Origin: an uncultured Prevotellaceae bacterium | GTDB taxonomy: Bacteria > Bacteroidota > Bacteroidia > Bacteroidales > Bacteroidaceae | Reading direction: 5' to 3' | Assembly (NCBI GenBank): GCA_902771785.1 | Contig: CACXYH010000048.1 | Location: 1 to 43,654, forward strand | Length of the DNA stretch: 43,654 nucleotides | Shown here: positions 16,894-24,113 of the stretch, piece after piece | Layout: each line of letters begins with the position of its first letter | How positions within the stretch are numbered: the first letter of the stretch is position 1 | Program-made: the position numbers and the translations under genes | Notes under the pieces: model-generated | Database searches by the model: none | The model's input: the letters and a program-made list of their open reading frames with translations, nothing else | Told to the model about the DNA's origin: nothing

Positions 16894-16908
16894 ATTCTTT
16901 CGAATTTA

Positions 16909-16940
16909 GTTGCAAAAATACTGTTTTTTTCCTATATTTG
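16909..16940 (+). promoter_or_regulatory. Promoter of the histidine phosphatase gene
   Basis: GTTG at 16909-16912, a near-match to the -33 TTTG, is followed after 20 bases by TATATTTG at 16933-16940. The ATG at 16963 is 22 bases downstream. Confidence 0.65.
16913..16920 (-). promoter_or_regulatory. -7 box for the leftward rpoN operon
   Basis: On the minus strand the sequence reads TATTTTTG, a TAnnTTTG match, 19 bases upstream of the ATG at 16893. It lies inside the spacer of the rightward promoter, so the two divergent promoters physically overlap and may compete. Confidence 0.5.
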
Positions 16941-16962
16941 CAGCGTTTTTACAAAAAAAGTT

Positions 16963-18246
16963 ATGAGAAAAGTCATTGTCGTTGCTTTTATGCTCTCCGC
17001 CCTGACCGCTTTCGGACAGTCGGTAAAGGACGAAATGAAGAAGAATATAACTGTATCAGCCAGCAACTATAGAGCTTACCCGGGTCCTACACAGCAGGTG
17101 CTGACGCCTGCCCCCAAGGGAAAGAAACCATTCTACATCAGCCACTACGGGCGGCACGGCTCGCGCAACCTGAACAGCCAGCAGGAATATGACTATGCCT
17201 ACTCGGTGCTCCTTCGCGCCCACAGGCTGGGCAAGCTGACGGCCCTGGGCGAGGATGTGCTGAACCGACTGGAAAAGATGATACGGGCTGCCGACGACCG
17301 CCTGGGCGAGCTGACGTCGCTGGGCGCACAGCAGCACAGGGATATAGCCCGCCGCATGTACGAACGCTTCCCCGAAGTGTTCACCGACGATGCCGTCGTC
17401 GACGCCCGCAGCACTACCGTCATGCGCTGCGTGCTCTCGATGGAGAACGCGCTTCAGCAGCTGCTGAGGCTGAACCCCCGGCTCACCATCGTCCACGACG
17501 CCAGCAACCACGACATGTACTTCATGAACCAGCAAGACAAAAAGCTGGTGGAGAAGATGCGCACGGCCGCCAGCCTCGAAATCTTTTCCGACTACTGCAA
17601 GAAGCGCTCCTGCTGGCAGCGCATGGTGGGCACGCTCTTCAACGACACGGCCTACGTCAACCACCACGTCTATGGCGAACGCCTCAGCCAGCACCTCTTC
17701 AAGCTGGCCTCCATTCTGCAGAACTCGGAACTGCGGGCAAAAATCACGCTCTACGACCTCTTCACCGACGACGAGATATACCAGAACTGGCAGAAAGAGA
17801 ACGCCTACTGGTACCTCTCCTACGGCTGCGCACCGGCCAATGGCGGCCAGACGCCCTTCATGCAGCGCAACCTGCTGCGGCGCATCATCAGCGATGCCGA
17901 CAGCTGCCTGCGCCTCCGTCACCCCAGCGTCAACCTGCGCTTCGGCCATGAGACCATCGTGCTGCCCCTGGTGTGCCTGCTGGGCATCAACGGCTACGAC
18001 CAGTCGATTGCCGACCTGGAGCAGCTGGAGAAGAAAGGATGGGTGAACTATCGCGTCTATCCCATGGCCTGCAACGTGCAGCTCGTGTTCTATCGCGGCT
18101 CCTTCGGCGACAACGACGTGCTCTTCAAGGTGCTGCTCAATGAGAACGAGGCCACGCTGCCCCTGAAGACCGACTGCGCCCCGTACTACCACTGGGCCGA
18201 CTTCCGCGACTACTATCTGAAGAAGCTCGACAGCTATCAGGAGTGA
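16963..18246 (+). CDS. exported histidine-type phosphatase (acid phosphatase/phytase-like)
   Basis: The 427-residue protein starts with a short signal peptide (MRKVIVVAFMLSALTAFGQ). The histidine phosphatase motif YGRHGSR is near residue 65, and a second motif RFGHET near 325 supplies the His-Glu proton donor. Such enzymes hydrolyse phosphomonoesters, including inositol phosphates, in the periplasm or outside the cell; the real substrate is unknown. I chose the ATG at 16963 because it begins a signal peptide and follows a promoter by 22 bases. The frame is open upstream to 16387, but that part is antisense to the neighbouring gene. It converges on DUF4294, with a terminator between. Confidence 0.87.
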   Translation: MRKVIVVAFMLSALTAFGQSVKDEMKKNITVSASNYRAYPGPTQQVLTPAPKGKKPFYISHYGRHGSRNLNSQQEYDYAYSVLLRAHRLGKLTALGEDVLNRLEKMIRAADDRLGELTSLGAQQHRDIARRMYERFPEVFTDDAVVDARSTTVMRCVLSMENALQQLLRLNPRLTIVHDASNHDMYFMNQQDKKLVEKMRTAASLEIFSDYCKKRSCWQRMVGTLFNDTAYVNHHVYGERLSQHLFKLASILQNSELRAKITLYDLFTDDEIYQNWQKENAYWYLSYGCAPANGGQTPFMQRNLLRRIISDADSCLRLRHPSVNLRFGHETIVLPLVCLLGINGYDQSIADLEQLEKKGWVNYRVYPMACNVQLVFYRGSFGDNDVLFKVLLNENEATLPLKTDCAPYYHWADFRDYYLKKLDSYQE

Positions 18247-18318
18247 GTCGTGCAGAAAAAACTGCTTTTCTTGGTCGTTTCCAGATACGCTCAGCACCAG
18301 CTGCAGCGTTTTACAACA

Positions 18319-18350
18319 AAAAAGCTCCCTCTACCGGGGAGCTTTTTGTT
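18319..18350 (+). terminator. Intrinsic terminator between convergent genes
   Basis: An 11-base stem, AAAAAGCTCCC (18319-18329) and GGGAGCTTTTT (18337-18347), encloses a 7-base loop and is followed by TGTTTT. The left arm is preceded by A residues, so it can also end transcription from the minus strand. It lies between the histidine phosphatase and DUF4294 stop codons. Confidence 0.88.
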
Positions 18351-18361
18351 TTCTCTCTGTG

Positions 18362-18967
18362 CTACAGCTGTCCCGCCTCCACCATGAGCACCACGCGCTC
18401 CGTCAGGCGGTCTACGCCCTCAGCGTCGTAGCCTTTCTTGAGCGAAGCGCCGAATGCCCATGCGAAAGCCTGCCACACACCCGAGCGCACCGGCCCCAGA
18501 AAAGCCTTCATCGCCTCGTAGGCCGTAGAGTTGCACTCGCGGTCAACGAGCTTGATGAGCAGCTTTCCCTGCGAGAAGCTCAGCTTCTTCATGCGCGGCG
18601 TGTACTCCTTCACGATGCTTTTCTCCACCCGCTTCATGTGCTCCTCGCGCGCCTTCTTGTTGGGCAGCGTCTCCAGATATTCGGCCGTCTCAATCAGAAT
18701 CATGCGTATCTCCTTGGCTATGGGCAGCGTCTTCTTCACGTTGCGCACCAGCTTGGTGTAGGCCCGCTGCTGACGTTTGCTCTTGAAGGTAGGGGGAGGA
18801 TAGACGAAGACGTCCGACATCTCCATGTATTGAATGCTGTCGCCGTCGACGAGCACCTTGCCCACCTTCACCGAAGGCATCATCGTTGGCTCGCCCACGT
18901 CGTCCTGTGCCAGGGCCGAAGCCAGTCCTGTCAGCACGCACGTCAGCAGTAGGAAGAATCGTTTCAT
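18362..18967 (-). CDS. DUF4294 exported protein
   Basis: This 201-residue protein has a signal peptide (MKRFFLLLTCVLTGLASALAQ) followed by the DUF4294 domain, with the characteristic YPPPTFKSKRQQRAYTKLVRN segment near residues 57-77 and KEIRMILIETAEYLETLP after it. The family is common in Bacteroidetes and has no known function. I chose the ATG at 18967 because it begins the signal peptide and follows a -7 box by five bases; an in-frame ATG at 19048 would add 27 residues that do not look like a signal. It converges on the histidine phosphatase gene. Confidence 0.83.
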   Translation of the reverse strand: MKRFFLLLTCVLTGLASALAQDDVGEPTMMPSVKVGKVLVDGDSIQYMEMSDVFVYPPPTFKSKRQQRAYTKLVRNVKKTLPIAKEIRMILIETAEYLETLPNKKAREEHMKRVEKSIVKEYTPRMKKLSFSQGKLLIKLVDRECNSTAYEAMKAFLGPVRSGVWQAFAWAFGASLKKGYDAEGVDRLTERVVLMVEAGQL

Positions 18968-18972
18968 GGCCG

Positions 18973-18980
18973 CAAAAGTA
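18973..18980 (-). promoter_or_regulatory. -7 box for DUF4294
   Basis: The minus strand reads TACTTTTG, a TAnnTTTG match, only five bases before the chosen ATG at 18967. Transcripts would be nearly leaderless if this is the promoter. Confidence 0.45.
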
Positions 18981-19048
18981 CACAGATTTTTCCATACGAC
19001 CCACAAAAAACCCCGTTTATTTGCATAATTTACGAAATCGCCCCCCAT

Positions 19049-19083
19049 AAAGTGCCGCTTTGTCAGGCATGAAGCGGCACTTT
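19049..19083. repeat. Hairpin heading the repeat arrays
   Basis: AAAGTGCCGCTT (19049-19060) and its exact complement AAGCGGCACTTT (19072-19083) form a 12-base stem around an 11-base loop. The left arm shares AAAGTGCC with the direct repeats that follow, so it looks like one repeat unit and an inverted copy. No U-tract follows on the plus strand. Confidence 0.75.
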
Positions 19084-19090
19084 GCCTTGC

Positions 19091-19182
19091 CCAAAGTGCC
19101 GCTTCGGGGCAGCCAAAGTGCCCCTTCGGCTGCCTCGAAGTGCCCCTTCACCCCCGCCGAAGTTCCCCTTCGCCTCCTGTCA
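19091..19182. repeat. Degenerate tandem array, four units of 22-25 bases
   Basis: Units begin at 19091, 19113, 19136 and 19158 with lengths 22, 23, 22 and 25. They share a core like C(C/G)AAGTGCCCCTTC with a variable tail. The array runs directly into the next one at 19183. Confidence 0.75.
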
Positions 19183-19292
19183 GCCCGCGAGCTAACGGTA
19201 AGAGGCCGACGAACTGCCGGTAAGAGCCCGACGAACTGCCGGTAAGAGCCCGACGAACTAACGGTAAGAGCCCGACGAACTAACGGTAGGAG
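19183..19292. repeat. Tandem array, five units of exactly 22 bases
   Basis: Units start at 19183, 19205, 19227, 19249 and 19271. The core is CGAACTAACGGTAAGAG, with AA replaced by GC two bases after CT in units 2 and 3 and a few changes in unit 1. Units alternate between these two core variants. There are no unique spacers, so this is not a CRISPR array. Confidence 0.9.
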
Positions 19293-19357
19293 ACCTGCGC
19301 TGCGCTGGCGCGACTGACAAGAGCGATTTGGGCGGCTGCCCGCGAACAGATTTTTTT

Positions 19358-19404
19358 GTTCGTTTCTGAAACCACCTATATATATAGTGGTTTCAGAAAC
19401 GAAC
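19358..19404. repeat. Perfect 18-base-arm palindrome with AT core
   Basis: GTTCGTTTCTGAAACCAC (19358-19375) is exactly complementary to 19387-19404. The 11-base centre is CTATATATATA. It is preceded by a T-run and followed by GAGAAATTCGC, so neither strand has a proper U-tract after the stem. It is therefore more likely a cruciform, protein-binding or mobile-repeat element than a simple terminator. Confidence 0.9.
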
Positions 19405-19521
19405 GAGAAATTCGCCCACAAAAACATAGAAAAAAAACTCGGGTACAATCAAGCAGTCGTTGCGTTTTGCCATAAAACGGCGCCCGTGAGTTGGCGAAAG
19501 AGGCACTTTCTGGCAGAATTG

Positions 19522-19553
19522 TTTGGCCTTTCGACTGATAATTCGTATCTTTG
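19522..19553 (+). promoter_or_regulatory. Promoter of aroQ
   Basis: TTTG at 19522-19525, a 20-base gap and TATCTTTG at 19546-19553 form a perfect Bacteroidetes promoter. The aroQ ATG is 37 bases downstream. Confidence 0.82.
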
Positions 19554-19590
19554 CAGCTGACTTTCAGAACAAACGAACAGAAAGAGAAAG

Positions 19591-20013
19591 ATGAAGATAC
19601 AGATTATCAACGGGCCGAACCTGAACCTGCTGGGCAAGCGCGAGCCGGGCATCTACGGCTCATCGTCGTTCGACGACTATTTGGTGAAGCTGCGTGCACG
19701 CTATCCCGACATCGTCATCGACTACTATCAGAGCAACATCGAGGGCGAGCTGATTGACAAGATGCAGGAGGTGGGGTTCACGTGCGACGGCATCGTGCTC
19801 AACGCCGGTGCCTACACCCACACGAGCATCGCGCTGCAGGACTGCATCCGCTCGCTGAAGGCACCCGTCGTCGAGGTGCACATCTCGAACGTGCACCAGC
19901 GCGAGGAGTTCCGCCACCGGAGCATGATTTCGTGTGCCTGCCGGGGCGTGATTTGCGGTTTCGGACTCGACAGCTACCGGCTGGCCATAGAGGCATTGAG
20001 CATTGACGATTGA
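19591..20013 (+). CDS. aroQ: 3-dehydroquinate dehydratase, type II
   Basis: The 140-residue length fits type II dehydroquinases, cytosolic dodecamers that convert 3-dehydroquinate to 3-dehydroshikimate. Motifs in order are GPNLNLLGKREPGIYG (residues 8-23, with the active-site Arg and Tyr), NAGAYTHTSIAL (about 70-81) and EVHISNVHQREEFRHRS (about 93-109, with the catalytic His). It has its own promoter. The 3' end overlaps the TTG start of the O-methyltransferase by 11 bases, so the two are probably cotranscribed. Confidence 0.95.
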   Translation: MKIQIINGPNLNLLGKREPGIYGSSSFDDYLVKLRARYPDIVIDYYQSNIEGELIDKMQEVGFTCDGIVLNAGAYTHTSIALQDCIRSLKAPVVEVHISNVHQREEFRHRSMISCACRGVICGFGLDSYRLAIEALSIDD

Positions 20014-20632
20014 CGATTATATCCTAAGCCATATCGACGCGGAGCCCGACTATCTGTACAGGCTCTATCGCGCCACCAACATCCGCCTGCTGCACGGACG
20101 CATGGCCAGTGGCCACCTGCAGGGGCGGCTGCTGAAGATGCTGGTTGAGATGCTCAACCCGATGAACATTCTCGAGGTGGGCACCTTCAGCGGCTATTCG
20201 GCCCTCTGCATGGCCGAGGGACTGCATCGCGAAGGGGCCAAGGTCTACACCTTCGAAATCAACGACGAGCAGGAGGACTTCACGCGGCCCTGGATTGAGG
20301 GCTCGCCGCTGGCAGAGCGCATAGACTTCCGCATCGGCGACGCCAGCGTAGAGGCGCCGAAGCTGGGCATCGTGTTCGACATGATATTCATCGACGGCGA
20401 CAAGCGCACCTACTGCGAGTGCTACGAGGCGCTGCTGCCGCTGCTGCGCGAGGGCGGTTTCCTGCTGGCCGACAACACGTTGTGGGACGAACACGTCGTC
20501 GACCCGGCCTACGACCGCGACCAGCAGACGCAGGGCATCCGCCGGTTCAACGACCTCGTAGCCGCCGACCCACGCGTCAGCCGCGTCATTCTTCCGCTGC
20601 GCGACGGGCTGACCATCATTCGGAAAACATAA
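20003..20632 (+). CDS. class I SAM-dependent O-methyltransferase
   Basis: The 209-residue protein resembles the catechol/caffeoyl-CoA O-methyltransferase group (Methyltransf_3). The SAM motif ILEVGTFSGYSALC is near residues 54-67, the metal/acid motif DMIFIDGDKR near 116-125 and DNTLWDE near 157-163. The substrate is unknown. I accept the TTG start at 20003 because the resulting N-terminus (TIDDYILSHI) precedes the usual family helix and the first in-frame ATG would cut about 33 residues. It overlaps aroQ by 11 bases and converges on the acetyltransferase gene. Confidence 0.85.
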   Translation: MTIDDYILSHIDAEPDYLYRLYRATNIRLLHGRMASGHLQGRLLKMLVEMLNPMNILEVGTFSGYSALCMAEGLHREGAKVYTFEINDEQEDFTRPWIEGSPLAERIDFRIGDASVEAPKLGIVFDMIFIDGDKRTYCECYEALLPLLREGGFLLADNTLWDEHVVDPAYDRDQQTQGIRRFNDLVAADPRVSRVILPLRDGLTIIRKT

Positions 20633-20649
20633 GGGAAATTACAGACCCC

Positions 20650-20690
20650 ACCCCTAACCCCTCCCCTTGGAAGTAGTTGGAAGGGAGGGA
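20650..20690. repeat. C-rich/G-rich inverted element between convergent genes
   Basis: A stretch of CCCCTAACCCCTCCCCTT is followed 12 bases later by AAGGGAGGG, pairing with one bulged C. It lies between the stop codons of the methyltransferase and the acetyltransferase. I recall similar C-rich elements between genes in many Bacteroidetes genomes. It could fold as a bidirectional terminator, but no T-tract follows closely. Confidence 0.55.
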
Positions 20691-20696
20691 AAACAG

Positions 20697-21836
20697 TTAT
20701 TCTATCATCTTGCGATAGCACCTGTGGCGGCGATGCTGGCGCGACTCCAGATACTGCCACTGGCTGCGCACGGCCTCGTTGCGCTCCATCTGCGGCATGG
20801 CCTCGGCATAGCGGAAGCCATAGCGCTGGAACTGACGGATGAGGTCGTCGAAGATGAGCGCGTTGGCACCCTTTGACCGATACTCTGGCAGCACGCCAAT
20901 GAGCAGCAGGTCGACCACATCGGTCTTGTGCCACTTCAGGATGCGCAGCAGCTGCCACCAGCCCAAGGGGAACAGGCGGCCGTCGTGCGTCTTCTGCAAC
21001 GCCCGCGAAAACGAGGGGAACGTGATGCCGAAGCCCACCATGCGGTCGCCGTCCATGATGGCGGTGATCAGGTTCAGGTCGGCAATCTTGATGTAGTCGT
21101 TCACGAGCTTGTCAATCTGCCGCTTCGACAGGTGAGAGTATCCGTAGAGGTCCTTATAGGTAGCGTTGACGAGCTCGAACACCTGCCGCCCGTAGCCCTC
21201 GCTCACCAGCTCGTGGCGCGTGAACTTATGCACGCGCAGGCCGTAGCGCTTGCGAATCATCTCGGCCACCTTGGCAAACTTGTCGGGCACCACCTCGGGC
21301 ACCGTCACCAGATACTCCATGTAGTCGTTGTCTTTCTTAAAGCCGCCCAGTTGCTCGATATGGCGCGGGTAGTAGGGATAGTTGTAGTTGACGTACATCG
21401 TCGACAGCTCGTCGAACCCATCGACCAGCATGCCCTCGCGGTCGGTGTCGATGAAGCCCAGCGGACCAGCCATCTCGGTCATGCCGCGCTCACGCCCCCA
21501 CTGCTCGACCGTCTGCAGCAGCGCCCTCGACACCTCCAGGTCGTCGATGAAGTCGAACCACCCGAAGCGCACCTGCTTCAGCTGCCAGCGCTCGTTGGCG
21601 CGATGGTTGATAATGGCAGCCACGCGCCCCACCATGCGGCCGTCGCGCCAGGCCGTGAAATACTCGGCCTCGCAACACTCGAACGAGGGATTCTTGTCGG
21701 CGCTCAGCGTCGACATCTCATCAAAGAAAAGATAGGGGACGGCCTGCTCGCAACCGCGATAGAGGTCATAGTAGAACTGCACGAACTGCTGCAGTTCCTT
21801 GCGATGCTTCACCTTACGTATCTCTACAAAACTCAT
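20697..21836 (-). CDS. GNAT-family N-acetyltransferase-like protein
   Basis: The 379-residue protein belongs to a Bacteroidetes group of long GNAT-fold proteins. The C-terminal half has the acetyl-CoA loop pattern GVLPEYRSKGANAL near residues 318-331, followed by helices typical of GNAT domains. The acceptor is unknown. I start at the ATG at 21836 (MSFVEIRKVKHRKEL), because the upstream extension to 21971 reads as hydrophobic, AT-rich intergenic sequence and a -7 box (21870-21877) lies inside it. The gene stands alone. Confidence 0.78.
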   Translation of the reverse strand: MSFVEIRKVKHRKELQQFVQFYYDLYRGCEQAVPYLFFDEMSTLSADKNPSFECCEAEYFTAWRDGRMVGRVAAIINHRANERWQLKQVRFGWFDFIDDLEVSRALLQTVEQWGRERGMTEMAGPLGFIDTDREGMLVDGFDELSTMYVNYNYPYYPRHIEQLGGFKKDNDYMEYLVTVPEVVPDKFAKVAEMIRKRYGLRVHKFTRHELVSEGYGRQVFELVNATYKDLYGYSHLSKRQIDKLVNDYIKIADLNLITAIMDGDRMVGFGITFPSFSRALQKTHDGRLFPLGWWQLLRILKWHKTDVVDLLLIGVLPEYRSKGANALIFDDLIRQFQRYGFRYAEAMPQMERNEAVRSQWQYLESRQHRRHRCYRKMIE

Positions 21837-21869
21837 GTGCTTTAGGAAAGTTTTTTCTCTTTTGGACTG

Positions 21870-21877
21870 CAAAATTA
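21870..21877 (-). promoter_or_regulatory. -7 box for the acetyltransferase gene
   Basis: The minus strand reads TAATTTTG, 34 bases upstream of the ATG at 21836. A good TTTG at -33 was not found. Confidence 0.5.
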
Positions 21878-22046
21878 GCAGAAATCCTTGAAACAACAAA
21901 ACAAAGGCCACGTTTTTCGCCATTTTTGTCATAAAATAGGGCAAAAAGAGCGGGCAGAAACCTAAAAACAACTTAAAATCGGGCCGATTACCCTATATTT
22001 TATTTAATAAAAAGGAGAAAATGACCCGTTTTTGAGGAAATGTGAG

Positions 22047-22054
22047 TAAATTTG
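22047..22054 (+). promoter_or_regulatory. -7 box of the DUF6242-to-murI operon
   Basis: TAAATTTG followed by CAGCC matches the -7 box, 27 bases before the ATG at 22081. No TTTG lies 19-20 bases upstream. Confidence 0.55.
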
Positions 22055-22080
22055 CAGCCGATTTGTTTAAACAAGTAAGA

Positions 22081-23418
22081 ATGAAGAAAATAATCTATAT
22101 GTTCGCTGTGCTTGCGACAGCCGTGTCCGTATTGTCGTCGTGCCTGAAATCCGACAGCGACTACAGCGTGACTTCCTACGACGATACGGCCATTACGGCC
22201 TTCACGATGTCGACGCTCAACCGCTATACCACCATTGTTTCTGCCACGACGGGCCGCGACAGCACCATCAAGACCACACTCTCGGGCGCCTACTATCCCA
22301 TGAGCATCGACCATGTGGGCAGGCGCATCTTCAACGTGAAACCGCTGCCTGCCGGCACCGACGTGAAGCATGTGGTGGCTACCATTTCGACGCTCAACAA
22401 CGGCATAGTATTCCTGAAGTCGCTCACCAACGACTCGCTCTCGTTTTTCTCCTCGGCCGACTCTATCGACTACTCCGTGCCGCGCACGCTGCGCGTCTAC
22501 TCCTCGAGCGGCAGCGACACGCGCGACTATACCGTGACCATCAACGTAGACAACAATACCGGCACTACCTTTGCATGGGAGAAGGCTGGCAACGTGGGCG
22601 ACGGAGCCGCTGAGTTCAGCGACCTCAGCCTCATGACGAAAGCCGACACGCTCGTGCTGTTTGCCAACGTGGGCGGACTCGGATGGCAGGCCTTCGCCTC
22701 GAGCGACGGCGCCGACTGGGAAACAGGCCTGGGCAGCAACGCCACGTGGAGCGGCAATGCCGTCGTGAAGGGCGACACGCTCTACCAGCTGCTCGACGGC
22801 AAGCTGTGGAGTTGGAGCTGCCTGCACGATGCCGTGCAGCCCGCTGGCGATGCCAGCAACCTGAAACAGCTCGTAGGTGCAGGCACCACCGAACTGTTTG
22901 CCCTGGGCACCGACGGAAGGATGAAGGTGTCTGCCGACAACGGACAGACATGGACCGACGAGCAGCTCGACAGCGATGCCAGCCTGCTGCCCGACACGGG
23001 CCTGGCCTGCGTCAGCTTCGACTTCATGCCGAGCGACGATACCGACTACGTGCTGCTCGTAGGCACGAACCAGAACAATAGCGGCGCAGCCAACCTGCTG
23101 TGGCGCAAGATAAGCCAATACGGCAGCCATGCCGATGCATGCCAGTGGGTGTACATGCCGTTCGACGGCACGAACTACAGCTACATGCCGCGCTCGCAGT
23201 GGAATGCGCTGGCCTACTACGACGGCAATCTGCTGACCGTAGGCAGCGACATGGTGCTGCGCCAGAGCCGCGACCAGGGCATCACGTGGAAGTCGAACAG
23301 CACCTATGCGCTGCCCTCGACGCTGACCGGCTCGCGCGTTGCCATGACGACCGACGCCAACGGCCATCTGTGGATGGTCACCAGCACCGGCGAAGTGTGG
23401 AAAGGCGAACTTAAATAA
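22081..23418 (+). CDS. DUF6242-type lipoprotein
   Basis: This 445-residue protein has a lipoprotein signal with lipobox LSSC at about residues 17-20, so it should be anchored to a membrane. The following region (about 25-165) and the repeated Trp/Ser-rich strands of the rest look like a beta-propeller or BNR-type repeat fold (for example DGADWETGL and NGQTWTDEQ). It fits the Bacteroidales DUF6242 family, whose function is unknown. I chose the ATG at 22081, which starts the lipoprotein signal. It is the first gene of the operon leading to uppS, bamA and murI, 14 bases before the DUF6089 gene. Confidence 0.78.
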   Translation: MKKIIYMFAVLATAVSVLSSCLKSDSDYSVTSYDDTAITAFTMSTLNRYTTIVSATTGRDSTIKTTLSGAYYPMSIDHVGRRIFNVKPLPAGTDVKHVVATISTLNNGIVFLKSLTNDSLSFFSSADSIDYSVPRTLRVYSSSGSDTRDYTVTINVDNNTGTTFAWEKAGNVGDGAAEFSDLSLMTKADTLVLFANVGGLGWQAFASSDGADWETGLGSNATWSGNAVVKGDTLYQLLDGKLWSWSCLHDAVQPAGDASNLKQLVGAGTTELFALGTDGRMKVSADNGQTWTDEQLDSDASLLPDTGLACVSFDFMPSDDTDYVLLVGTNQNNSGAANLLWRKISQYGSHADACQWVYMPFDGTNYSYMPRSQWNALAYYDGNLLTVGSDMVLRQSRDQGITWKSNSTYALPSTLTGSRVAMTTDANGHLWMVTSTGEVWKGELK

Positions 23419-23432
23419 ACCAGAGACGGCAC

Positions 23433-24113
23433 ATGAAGCAGGCACTCCTCACGCTCACCATGTTGCTTGCGGCTCTCACCGTTCAGGCACAGGAAGAACC
23501 CGAGTATCGGCTGGAGCTGGGTGGCGGAGCCGGACTCGTGAGCTATCAGGGCGACTTCAACGGAAACCTGCTGCGCGACATGCAGCCCATGGGCTCGCTG
23601 GTGGCGCGATATAAGATGAACCCACGCATGGCATGGACCATGAGCGTAGGCTACGGACAGCTGAAGGGCTCGTCGGAAAATGCCAACACATGGATGCCCC
23701 AGCTGACCGAAAACCCCATCAGCTTCACCTCGAAGCTGTGGAACATAGACCTTCGCTACGAATACAACTTCTGGCCCTTTGGCACGGGGCGCGAATATCG
23801 TGGTGCGCAACCGCTCACTCCCTTCATCTCGCTGGGACTGGGCGTCGCAATAGCCAAGGTCGACGAGACGGCAGCTGGCATGCAGCTACCCATCGGGGCC
23901 GGCGTGAAATACAAGCTGGGCAACCGGCTGAACCTGATTGCCGAATGGACGATGCACTTCACGGGCTGCGACAAGCTCGACGGCATCGAGGACCCCTACG
24001 GCATCAAAAGCAGCGGCTTCTTCAAGAACACCGACTGCTACAGCGGCCTGCGCGTGTCGCTGACTTACGATTTATGGGCAAAATGTAAAACTTGTAATAA
24101 TGACAGAGACTAA
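23433..24113 (+). CDS. DUF6089 outer-membrane beta-barrel protein
   Basis: The 226-residue protein starts with a signal peptide ending VQAQ at about residue 20. Alternating-strand segments of an eight-stranded-type barrel follow, with [16 protein letters not shown] near the N-terminus and [11 protein letters not shown] in the middle, both typical of the DUF6089/OmpA-like barrels of Bacteroidetes. Function is unknown; the position directly before uppS and bamA suggests an envelope role. Its 3' end overlaps the uppS start by 14 bases. Confidence 0.83.
   Translation: MKQALLTLTMLLAALTVQAQEEPEYRLELGGGAGLVSYQGDFNGNLLRDMQPMGSLVARYKMNPRMAWTMSVGYGQLKGSSENANTWMPQLTENPISFTSKLWNIDLRYEYNFWPFGTGREYRGAQPLTPFISLGLGVAIAKVDETAAGMQLPIGAGVKYKLGNRLNLIAEWTMHFTGCDKLDGIEDPYGIKSSGFFKNTDCYSGLRVSLTYDLWAKCKTCNNDRD

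Larger units (their letters stand above)
18968..19590. other. 623-base repeat-rich intergenic region between divergent genes
   Basis: No convincing gene is present. From left to right the region holds a -7 box for DUF4294, a hairpin at 19049-19083, four degenerate repeat units at 19091-19182, five 22-base units at 19183-19292, a long palindrome at 19358-19404 and the aroQ promoter at 19522-19553. Reading frames through the arrays are broken by the 22-base period, so coding is unlikely. Confidence 0.75.

Noticed and set aside
16387-16962. N-terminal extension of the histidine phosphatase frame
   Set aside because: It lies antisense to the gene at 16243-16893 and crosses the promoter; the signal peptide begins at 16963.
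17056-18297. Leftward frame of 413 codons opposite the histidine phosphatase
   Set aside because: The opposite strand encodes a protein with a signal peptide and both catalytic motifs, and a terminator lies at its end. The leftward frame has no features.
19091-19292. CRISPR array
   Set aside because: Units are contiguous with no unique spacers, the repeats are degenerate, and no cas genes are nearby.
19358-19404. Intrinsic terminator
   Set aside because: The stem is strong, but there is no T-run directly after it on either strand, and no gene ends close by (both flanking genes point away).
19017-19448. Leftward 143-codon frame over the repeat arrays
   Set aside because: The frame only exists because the repeats lack stops in that frame. 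The 22-base period changes the frame in each unit, so no repeated peptide results.
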